DNA of 64,000 nucleotides, taken from positions 186,001-250,000 of the forward strand of contig LNEC01000014.1 of the NCBI GenBank assembly GCA_001464035.1, given 5' to 3'. The translations under genes were made by a program, and so were the position numbers. Shown piece after piece: positions 38,192 to 45,815 of the stretch. Every line of letters starts with the position of its first letter. The first letter of the stretch is position 1. The notes below the pieces were generated by a model that was not told the DNA's origin, did not search any database, and saw nothing but the letters and a program-made list of their open reading frames with translations. The DNA comes from Bradyrhizobiaceae bacterium Ga0074131 (GTDB lineage Bacteria; Pseudomonadota; Alphaproteobacteria; Rhizobiales; Xanthobacteraceae).

Positions 38192-40174
38192 GTGATCAAA
38201 CAGCCCTTCAAGGCGCGGACGTCCGAAGAACTCATTGCCCTGCTCGGCGCGGTCGCCACGGCTATCCTCGCCGTCGTGGTCATCATGACGCTGTATTTCG
38301 GGCGTGAGATCATCATCCCAATAGCGCTGGCGATCCTGCTCAGCTTCGTGCTGGCGCCGCTGGTTGCGCTGCTGCAGCGCATTCGCGTGCCGCGCGCGCT
38401 CGCCGTCGTCAGCGTGGTCATTTTCGCCTTCGCGCTGATCTTCGCGATCGGCAGCCTGCTCGCCACCCAGCTCACCCAGCTGGCGGGCGACTTGCCGCGT
38501 TATCAGTCCACGATCAGCGAGAAAATCCAGACGTTTCGCGAAACCACCGCCGGACGAGGCACTCTGGAGCGCGCGTCCGGAATGCTGAAGGACCTCAGCA
38601 AGGAACTCGACAAACCCACGGGAGGCGCTCTGCCGGCAGCAGCGGGAGAAGTTGCCGCGTCCAAAACCGTGACGCCGATACCACCGGTGCCGGTGGAGGT
38701 TCGTCAGCCGGATCCCGGGGCGCTGGAGAGCCTGAAAAACCTGATCTCACCTTTGCTTAATCCCCTGGCCACCACAGGTATCATCATCATTTTCGTGATC
38801 TTCATCCTGCTGCAGCGCGAGGACCTGCGTAACCGTCTGATCCGGCTGGCGGGCTCGCATGACCTGCAGCGGACGACTGCCGCGCTGGACGACGCGGCGA
38901 GCCGCCTCAGTCGACTGTTTCTTTTTCAGCTCCTGCTCAACGGGTCTTTCGGTCTGCTGATCGGCACCGGGCTTTGGCTGATCGGAATTCCGAGCCCGAT
39001 CCTGTGGGGAATCCTGGCGGGCGTGCTGCGCTTCGTGCCCTATATCGGCGCGGTCATCGGAGCGGCATTCCCGCTCGCGTTGGCCGTTGCCGTCGATCCG
39101 ACCTGGTCGATGCTGCTGTGGACGCTTGCACTGTTCGTCATTGTCGAGCCCATCGTCGGGCATGTGATCGAACCAATGGTTTCCGGCCGCAGCGCAGGGC
39201 TTTCACCAGTTGCCGTCGTCGCGTCGGCCACGTTCTGGACGGCGCTGTGGGGTCCGATCGGGCTGGTGCTCGCGACACCGCTGACGGTTTGCCTCGTCGT
39301 GCTCGGACGCCATGTCGAACGGCTGGAATTTCTCGATGTGATGTTCGGAGATCGGCCGGCGCTGTCTCCGCCCGAAATCTTCTACCAACGCATGCTGGCC
39401 GGAGATCCGACCGAGGCGTCCGAAAAGGCCGAGGAATTCCTCAAAGAACGGTCGCTCGTTTCCTATTACGATGAGGTCGCCCTGAAGGGTCTGCAACTCG
39501 CCCAGATCGATGCCGAGCGCGGCGCGCTCGATCCCGAACGGCTGTCCAAGATCCGCGACGCCGTCAATGAATTTGCCAGCAATCTCGCTGATCATGACGA
39601 CCGTGCGCCGCCCAACGCGCGCGCGACCATCGACGCGGAAGCTACTTCCGCGGTCGAAAGCCTGCCGGATGACGCGCCCTATGAAAATCTCCCGGTGCTG
39701 GACAAAGCAATGCTGCCCGCGGAATGGCAGGGCGAGCATCCCCTACTGTGCATTGCCGGGCGCAGCCTGATCGATGAGGCGGCGGCCACCATGCTCGGCC
39801 AGCTTTCAACCGCGCACGGATTGCCGGCACGTGTCGAAGGAGCAGAAGCGCTTTCTACCGCCAAGGTGTTCGGGCTCGAAACCACAGGTGTCAAAATCGC
39901 CTGCCTGGTCTACCTTGACGCCAACGCGTCCGCGCACATGCGTTACGCGGTGCGGCGCCTGCGGCGCAAATTGCCGAAGGCGACGATTATTCTGGGATAC
40001 TGGATGAAGGATATCGATGCCGCCGGCCTGGAGCGTCTGCGCAGCGAAGTGAAAGTAGATCTCGTCGCGACCAGCGTTGGCGAGGCGCTCAAACTATGCA
40101 TCGACCAGACCAAGGCGGACGCCCAGCCGATGGTCACAGCGGTTTCCGGGAGCGGCGAAACGAACGCCGCATGA
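38192..40174 (+). CDS. AI-2E/PerM-family membrane protein with C-terminal extension
   Basis: A 660-residue protein. Residues ~15-370 form the AI-2E/PerM transporter-like domain, with a hydrophobic pair near 25-75 (AILAVVVIMTLYFGREIIIP), the family-typical helices around 195-345 (GVLRFVPYIGAVIGAAFPLA, IEPMVSGRSAGLSPVAVVAS). Usual family length is about 350-370. Here a cytoplasmic tail of about 290 residues follows, starting after GRHVERLEFLDVMFGD. The tail ends in alternating strands and helices (KIACLVYLDANASAHMRYAV) resembling a Rossmann or B12-like fold, but without the metal-ligand His of B12 domains. The substrate is unknown; AI-2 export is only the family name. Start is a GTG at 38192 after GAGGAG. 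Confidence 0.8.
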   Translation: MIKQPFKARTSEELIALLGAVATAILAVVVIMTLYFGREIIIPIALAILLSFVLAPLVALLQRIRVPRALAVVSVVIFAFALIFAIGSLLATQLTQLAGDLPRYQSTISEKIQTFRETTAGRGTLERASGMLKDLSKELDKPTGGALPAAAGEVAASKTVTPIPPVPVEVRQPDPGALESLKNLISPLLNPLATTGIIIIFVIFILLQREDLRNRLIRLAGSHDLQRTTAALDDAASRLSRLFLFQLLLNGSFGLLIGTGLWLIGIPSPILWGILAGVLRFVPYIGAVIGAAFPLALAVAVDPTWSMLLWTLALFVIVEPIVGHVIEPMVSGRSAGLSPVAVVASATFWTALWGPIGLVLATPLTVCLVVLGRHVERLEFLDVMFGDRPALSPPEIFYQRMLAGDPTEASEKAEEFLKERSLVSYYDEVALKGLQLAQIDAERGALDPERLSKIRDAVNEFASNLADHDDRAPPNARATIDAEATSAVESLPDDAPYENLPVLDKAMLPAEWQGEHPLLCIAGRSLIDEAAATMLGQLSTAHGLPARVEGAEALSTAKVFGLETTGVKIACLVYLDANASAHMRYAVRRLRRKLPKATIILGYWMKDIDAAGLERLRSEVKVDLVATSVGEALKLCIDQTKADAQPMVTAVSGSGETNAA

Positions 40175-40341
40175 CAGGGCACATTGGCATTTCCCTGACC
40201 GAAGGCGCGGACGCCGGCGCTGAAACATTCTTGGGCGCGGCTGACAGCGCGCGGCAGCCCTTGACCCGCATCTACACCGGCCGCAACGCTGGCGGCGAGC
40301 GTGCATCGAAACGATAGGCTGAATTCTAGGGAGACCGGCCC

Positions 40342-41215
40342 CTACATCCGGGCCAACTCCTCGGCCAGAATCCGGTGGACCAGTCGGATGCGCGGACTGG
40401 ACTGCAATTCCTGGTGGGTGACGAGCCAGATCGGCACGGAAATCGACGTCATGTCCGGCAACAGATTGATCACTCCTGGCGTCCGCTCGGCTACTTCGCG
40501 CAGCATCGCCGCCACGCCCATCCCGCGCTTGACCATTTCCCAGACCACGACCGCGGAATCCGAGACGAGCCGGAAATCAGCGGCTTCCATTGGGATGCCG
40601 ACCTCGCGCAGATAGCCGGAAAAGCGCGCCGTATCATCGAAGCCGATCAGACCCGCTTTGGCCAAATCGGCCGGACCATTGGGCAGGCCATTCCGGGCAA
40701 CCCAGTCTTCTGACGCATAGAAGCACGCTTCGGTATCGCGGATATGCTGGCCGATCAGGCCGGACCGGTCGGGAGGCACATGGCGGATAGCTATGTCGGC
40801 TTCCCTGCGATGCAGGTTGCTGAGTTCATTTGCGGCGACGATCACGATATTGATCTGCGGGGCTTCTGATCTGATACGCGAACTCGGGAAGAATATAAGC
40901 GGAAAAGGTATCGGCGGCGGAGATGCAGACCCGCCCGCTAATCTCCTGTACCCGACCGCTGGCAGCCAGAGCGACGGAATCCGCCGCGTCACCCATGATG
41001 CGGATATGATCGAGCAGGTCCACCCCGGTCTGCGTCAGCACCAGCTTGCGACCCAGCCGTTCAAACAAGGTCACGCCCAGATCAGCCTCAAATGCCAGAA
41101 CCTGCCGCGACAGTGTGGGTTGCGTCAGACCAAGCTGGCGTGCCGCAGCCGACAGGGATCCGGCTGCGGCGGTCGCGTGAAATGCGCGAATATGATTCCA
41201 ATCAATCGCTTTCAT
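40342..41215 (-). pseudogene. LysR-family regulator, frameshifted
   Basis: Two adjacent minus-strand frames together make one LysR regulator. The first (41215 down to about 40880) has the helix-turn-helix (FHATAAAGSLSAAARQLGL then TQPTLSRQVLAFE) and ends ISAADTFSAYILPEF. The second (about 40880 down to 40342) continues RIRSEAPQINIVIVAANELS and READIAIRHVPPDRSG through to the usual C-terminus. The shift lies near 40876-40882 at ACGCGAA (TTCGCGT on the coding strand); adding a CG pair would restore LPEFARIRSEAPQI. It was probably a regulator of the divergent methyltransferase gene. A sequencing error is possible, but the next gene in this region also has lesions. Confidence 0.85.
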
Positions 41216-41301
41216 GCATTTACGTATATCATGGCTACAAATTTCGACAATTTACCTCTTCCACGCATGTGCTAGCTCGCATTGCAAAGGAGCACTCCCC
41301 T

Positions 41302-41940
41302 ATGAGCACAGCGAGCGACGCCCGTTTCTGGGATCGGGTCTCACGGAAGTATGCGAAGTCTGCGATCGCGGATCAGGCCGGGTATGAGCGTACGCTGCAC
41401 CAGACCCGCGCCCTGCTGGGAGCAGGCGACCGGGTACTGGAATTGGGCTGCGGAACGGGAACAACGGCGCTCCGGCTTGCAGGCGATGTGCAAAGCTATC
41501 TTGCGACGGATATTTCCGCCGAAATGATCGCGATTGCCGAGGAGAAACGTCCCGCCGGTCCTGTCCCGTCGCCTGTCTTCCGCACCGCGACCGCAGAAGC
41601 GCTTGCGCCCGACGACGGGCCGTTTGATGCCGTTCTGGGGTTCAACTATCTCCATCTGGTCCGCGATTTGTCGGGCACGCTGCGCCGCATCCATGCCTTG
41701 CTTGCAGCGAAGGGCTTGTTCATCTCCAAGACACCCTGCCTCGGAGATATGAACCCGCTCATCCGGCTTGCCTTGTTGCCGGCGATGCGCGCGATTGGAA
41801 AGGCGCCCTATGTCAACGTCTTCCGCGCTGCGGAATTGAGCCAGCTTATGTGCGCCGCAGGCTTCGAAATTCGCGCCACTGAAAGCCACGCAACCAAGGG
41901 CAACGACACCCGTCCCTACATCGTGGCGCGCAAGAGATGA
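41302..41940 (+). CDS. Class I SAM-dependent methyltransferase
   Basis: A 212-residue methyltransferase with the SAM-binding motif I DRVLELGCGTGTTALRLAG near residue 45, motif II YLATDISAEMIAIAEE near 67, and the PFDAVLGFNYLHLVRD region near 108. Several such proteins are annotated as UbiE/Coq5-like or generic methyltransferases; substrate unknown. A C-terminal 'FISKTPCLGDMNPLIRL' segment follows. The start ATG at 41302 follows GCAAAGGAGC, a good ribosome site; a longer start from 41092 overlaps the broken LysR gene. It is the only intact gene between two pseudogenes. Confidence 0.85.
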   Translation: MSTASDARFWDRVSRKYAKSAIADQAGYERTLHQTRALLGAGDRVLELGCGTGTTALRLAGDVQSYLATDISAEMIAIAEEKRPAGPVPSPVFRTATAEALAPDDGPFDAVLGFNYLHLVRDLSGTLRRIHALLAAKGLFISKTPCLGDMNPLIRLALLPAMRAIGKAPYVNVFRAAELSQLMCAAGFEIRATESHATKGNDTRPYIVARKR

Positions 41941-42002
41941 CGTGATCAGCCCGCTTTGGGCTCGAAGCGGTCGTGATTCCGTTTGATTCATAAGTCCCGC
42001 CC

Positions 42003-42436
42003 TTAGGCCGAGATCGGCGGCTGATCGCGCTTGATGACCTGCGGCTGCCCGTGATCGTCGATCGAGACATAGGTAAAATTGCTGTCGGTCACCAGGATCG
42101 ACAGCATCTCCTTGCGGCGCAGCACCCAGGCCTCGAGGTGGACGGTGATTGAGGTTCGGCCGACGCGGACCAGATTGGCGTGCACCGAAACGAGATCGCC
42201 GACCTAAACGGCCTTGCGGAAATTCATCGCTTCGATCGCTACCGTCACGGTGCGCGATTTTGCAACTTTGGACGCGAACACGCCGCCGCCGACGTCCATC
42301 TGGCTGAGCAGCCAGCCGCCGAAAATGTCGCCGTTCGCATTGGTGTCGGCCGGCATCGCCAGCGTGCGGATGCAGAGATCGCCACGCGGCTCGGTGTCGC
42401 ATTGAGCGGCGCATAACCGGCCTTGGCGTCGGTCAC
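42003..42436 (-). pseudogene. Acyl-CoA thioesterase (YciA type), two lesions
   Basis: The pieces together spell a hotdog-fold acyl-CoA thioesterase. It starts with GTG at 42436 overlapping the FadJ stop, and reads MTDAKAGYAPLNAT. A frameshift near 42390-42402 moves it into another frame, reading EPRGDLCIRTLAMPADTNAN, then GDIFGGWLLSQMDVGGGVFA, the family's DXNXXGDIFGGW motif. An in-frame TAG at 42204-42206 then interrupts FRKAV; the frame resumes GDLVSVHANLVRVGRTSITV to the stop at 42003-42005. Coupling to the beta-oxidation operon suggests it once released CoA from acyl-CoA. Two separate lesions make a pseudogene likely. Confidence 0.87.
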
Positions 42437-44514
42437 TTGAACGTTTCCCAGCCGGCGTCCGGCGCGAACCGGTCGCCGAACTTATCCGCCAGCGCATGCA
42501 GGGTCGACACCACGTTCTCGACTCCACGTGTCCTCGCATAATTCAGTGGGCCGCCGCGGAACGGCGCATAGCCGGTGCCGAAGATCATGGCGCCGTCGAC
42601 CGTGTCAGCATCGTCGACGATGCCTTCGCGCAACGCCGCGACGCAGACATTCGACATCGGAAGCACCAGCCGGTCGATCATTTCATCTGTCGGCTCCGGC
42701 ATCGACAGCGCCACCGCGCTCTTGTCGGCCTTGCCGTCCCTCCAGAGGTAAAACCCCTTGCCGGTCTTGCGGCCGAGTTCGCCTTTTGCCACCTTCTCGC
42801 GCAGCCAGGCCGGCGTGGGCGGCAGAGAGTCGCCGAATTTCGAGCGCAGCATGTCGCCGACATCGAGACAGATATCGAGCCCGACCTGATCGGCCAACTC
42901 GATCGGCCCCATCGGCATCCCGAACTTTACCGCCGCGACATCTATCACAGACTTGTCGATTTTCTGATCCAGCATCACCATCGCCTCCAGCATGTAAGGC
43001 GTCAGCGCGCGGTTGACGAGAAAGCCCGGCGAGCTTTTGACCGGCAGCGGCAGCCGGTCGATGGCGCCGACAAAGGCCAGCGCTTGCTTGAGCATTTCGG
43101 GATCGCTGCCGTCGTGGCTGACGACCTCGACCAGTTGCAGCCGCGACACCGGATTGAAGAAGTGCAGGCCGAACAGCCGCTCGGGTCTTGTCAGCGTGGC
43201 GCGAAGATCCTGCAGCGGAATGCTCGACGTGTTGGTGGCGAGGATCGCGCCGGCCTTCATCCGTGGCTCCAGCGCGGCGTAGATCTTCTGTTTCAGCTCG
43301 AGCTTCTCCGGCACCGCCTCGATGATCAGATCGGCGTTGCGGACACCCTCGCCGTCCATATCGGGCACCAGCCGATCCAGCGCGTCGCGGATGTCGGTGC
43401 GTTTGCGCAGGATCTTGCTGAAGAGATCGGATGCGCGCTTGATGGCGCCGGCGACCGGCTCCGGCTTCATGTCAGCCAGCGTGACGCGAAAACCCTGGCT
43501 GGCGCACCAAGCTGCGATGTCGCCACCCATCGCGCCGGCGCCAATGACGTGGACGTGCGCGATCCTGTTGCCGCTGCCGGCGAGCTTCTTCATCTGCTCG
43601 CGCAGGAAGAACACCCGGATCAGATTTTGCGCCGTCGGCGTCACCATCAATTTGGCGAACGAGGGCCTTTCTGCCCGCAGCATCGCGACCTTGTCGTCGC
43701 CATGCTGCTCCCACAGATCGATCAGCGCATAGGGCGCGGGATAATGTTCACGGGGTGCAGCCTTGCCGGCCTCGGCGCGCATGCGCTTGGCAAGCAATCC
43801 CCTGACCGGACCGAGGCTCAGGATCGCATTCAACGGCCCCGGTCTGGCGCGCTTCAAACGGCCGAACACGGCATCCCGCACGGCATTGCGAACGTGCCGT
43901 TCCTCCGCCACCGCGTCGACCAGCCCGAGCGACTTCGCCTTGCGGGCGTCGATGGTCTTGCCGGTCAGCATCAGGGTCATCGCCTGCATCGGGTTGACCA
44001 GCCTAGTGAAGCGAACGGTGCCGCCAAGGCCGGGATGCAGGCCGAGCATCACTTCCGGAAAGCCGAAGCGCGCGCCCTCGACGGCGATGCGCGACTGACA
44101 GGCCAGCGCGACCTCGAGGCCGCCGCCGAGGCAGAAGCCATGAATCACGGCGACGGTCGGAATTTTCAGGCCTTCGAGCCGGTCGATCACCGCATGGGCG
44201 CGGCCGATGGCGATCTCGACCGGCCACGGATCGGCGGCGCCTCGGAATTCGTTGACGTCGGCGCCGGCGATGAAACCGGATGGCTTCGCCGAGCGGATGA
44301 CAAGCCCGGTGGGGCGCTGAGTTTCCAGCGCCGCCAGCACCAGTTCGAGTTCCTCGAGCAGATCGGCCGACAGCGTGTTGGCGCTGGCGCCCGCGCGGTC
44401 GAACAGCAGCCAGGCGATGCCGTCGACGTCGCGGGTCAGCCTGAACTGGCGGTAGGGGCTGTCGGGCCCGGGCCTGGGTCCGAGTTCGAGTACGCGGTCG
44501 CCGAGAAGGTTCAT
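42433..44514 (-). CDS. fadJ: Bifunctional enoyl-CoA hydratase/3-hydroxyacyl-CoA dehydrogenase
   Basis: A 693-residue multifunctional fatty acid oxidation subunit. Residues ~1-190 are an enoyl-CoA hydratase with FIAGADVNEF and GFCLGGGLEVALAC oxyanion motifs. After a linker, the NAD-binding domain begins HVIGAGAMGGDIAAWCA near residue 318, with ILATNTSSIPLQDL and LFGLHFFNPVSRLQLVEVV, then a C-terminal dehydrogenase domain with SSPGFLVNRALTPY. It hydrates enoyl-CoA and oxidises the 3-hydroxyacyl product. Start at 44514 is chosen; an ATG at 44529 is equally plausible and adds five residues. It follows the thiolase gene by 17 bases. Confidence 0.93.
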   Translation of the reverse strand: MNLLGDRVLELGPRPGPDSPYRQFRLTRDVDGIAWLLFDRAGASANTLSADLLEELELVLAALETQRPTGLVIRSAKPSGFIAGADVNEFRGAADPWPVEIAIGRAHAVIDRLEGLKIPTVAVIHGFCLGGGLEVALACQSRIAVEGARFGFPEVMLGLHPGLGGTVRFTRLVNPMQAMTLMLTGKTIDARKAKSLGLVDAVAEERHVRNAVRDAVFGRLKRARPGPLNAILSLGPVRGLLAKRMRAEAGKAAPREHYPAPYALIDLWEQHGDDKVAMLRAERPSFAKLMVTPTAQNLIRVFFLREQMKKLAGSGNRIAHVHVIGAGAMGGDIAAWCASQGFRVTLADMKPEPVAGAIKRASDLFSKILRKRTDIRDALDRLVPDMDGEGVRNADLIIEAVPEKLELKQKIYAALEPRMKAGAILATNTSSIPLQDLRATLTRPERLFGLHFFNPVSRLQLVEVVSHDGSDPEMLKQALAFVGAIDRLPLPVKSSPGFLVNRALTPYMLEAMVMLDQKIDKSVIDVAAVKFGMPMGPIELADQVGLDICLDVGDMLRSKFGDSLPPTPAWLREKVAKGELGRKTGKGFYLWRDGKADKSAVALSMPEPTDEMIDRLVLPMSNVCVAALREGIVDDADTVDGAMIFGTGYAPFRGGPLNYARTRGVENVVSTLHALADKFGDRFAPDAGWETFK

Positions 44515-44531
44515 GATCCTGCTTTCCATGA

Positions 44532-45815
44532 TCACACCGTCTCGATCAGCATGGCGCCGCCCAACCCGCCGCCGATGCATTCGGTGGCGATGCCGCGTTT
44601 CGTTCCCAGCCGCTTCATCGCGTTGACGAGATGCAGCACGATGCGGTTGCCGCTGCAGCCGACAGGGTGACCGAGGCTGATGGCGCCGCCGTCGACATTG
44701 AGTTTCGCGTGGTCGATCTGACCGGCAGCGCCGTCGAGCCCCAAAATCTCGCGGCAGAACTTGTCGTCGTTCCAGGCGGCGAGACATCCCAGCACCTGGG
44801 CCGCAAATGCCTCGTTCAGTTCCCAGGTTTCGATGTCCCCGAGCGACAGCTTATGGCGCTTCAGGAGTTCAGTCGCCGACAGCACCGGCCCGAGGCCCAT
44901 GATCGAGGGATCGAGCGCCGACCACTGGCTGTCGACGATCACCGCCTTCGGCGTCAGCCCGTGCTTATTGACCGCCTCCTCCGAAGCCAGGATGACCCAG
45001 GATGCGCCATCGGTGATCTGCGAGGAATTGCCCGGTGTGACCTGGCCCCAGGGCCGTTCGAACACCGGCTTCAGGCCCGCCAATTTTTCCGGCGTGGAAT
45101 CCGGCCGCACCCCGTCGTCGTGATCATAAAACCTGCCGTCGCGCGCGAAGGCGGTTTCGACCTCGCCCTTGAGCCAGCCTTGCGCCTGCGCGTTGGCGAG
45201 CCGCTTGTGGCTTTCGGAAGCATAGAAATCCGATTGCGCCCGCGCAATACCGAAGAGATAGCCGACCTTTTCGGCGGTCTGACCCATGTTCAGCTCGGTG
45301 ATCGGATCGGTCAGCCCGCGCTCGAGGCCGATAACGGGTTTGAAATAGCTGGGGCGGGTCTTGGCGAGCGCCCCGAGCTTGGCGACGATGCCCTTGGCGC
45401 CGGCCAAGCCTGCGAACCAGCGCACGCCCTGCTGCGGCCAGACCAGCGGCGCATGACTAAGGGCTTCGGCGCCGCCGGCGAGGATTAGGTCCGAATTGCC
45501 TTCGCGGATGTAGCGGTAGCCGGTGTCGATCGACTGCATGCCGGAGCCGCAATTGATCTGCACCGTGAACGCCACCATCGCTTCGCCCATGCCGAGCCGC
45601 AGGGCGGCGACGCGGGCCGGATTCATCTCGTCGGCAATGACATTGACGCAGCCGAGGATCACCTGATCGAACGCATTCGGCGCAAAGGGTTGCCGGGCCA
45701 GCAATGGCCGTCCGCACTGCACTGCGAGGTCGACGGGGGTGAACGGCCCCGGGCCGGAACGCGCTTTCAGGAACGGCGTCCGGCTGCCGTCGATGATGTA
45801 GACCGGTCGCGCCAT
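44532..45815 (-). CDS. fadI: Acetyl-CoA C-acetyltransferase (FadI-type thiolase)
   Basis: A 427-residue thiolase. The first catalytic cysteine is in VQINCGSGMQSIDTGYRYIR near residue 89, the active-site histidine is in GHPVGCSGNRIV (second cysteine in the same motif), and the family C-terminal motif is GIATECIGGGLGGAMLIETV. The N-terminal part starts MARPVYIIDGSRTPFLKARS. It performs the last beta-oxidation step, splitting 3-ketoacyl-CoA into acetyl-CoA and a shorter acyl-CoA. The start overlaps the FadE stop by one base (TGATG). Coexpression with FadE and FadJ is implied by spacing. Confidence 0.93.
   Translation of the reverse strand: MARPVYIIDGSRTPFLKARSGPGPFTPVDLAVQCGRPLLARQPFAPNAFDQVILGCVNVIADEMNPARVAALRLGMGEAMVAFTVQINCGSGMQSIDTGYRYIREGNSDLILAGGAEALSHAPLVWPQQGVRWFAGLAGAKGIVAKLGALAKTRPSYFKPVIGLERGLTDPITELNMGQTAEKVGYLFGIARAQSDFYASESHKRLANAQAQGWLKGEVETAFARDGRFYDHDDGVRPDSTPEKLAGLKPVFERPWGQVTPGNSSQITDGASWVILASEEAVNKHGLTPKAVIVDSQWSALDPSIMGLGPVLSATELLKRHKLSLGDIETWELNEAFAAQVLGCLAAWNDDKFCREILGLDGAAGQIDHAKLNVDGGAISLGHPVGCSGNRIVLHLVNAMKRLGTKRGIATECIGGGLGGAMLIETV

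Noticed and set aside
38192..40174. Autoinducer-2 exporter in quorum sensing
   Set aside because: AI-2E is only the family name; no luxS or lsr genes are nearby and the substrate is unknown.
40870..40890. Programmed frameshifting in the LysR gene
   Set aside because: No slippery heptamer or downstream structure was seen at the shift, and LysR regulators are not known to need it; a mutation or sequencing error is simpler.
42204..42206. Read-through of the TAG in the thioesterase gene
   Set aside because: A second lesion (frameshift) further upstream makes decay the simpler view, and there is no sign of special amber decoding.
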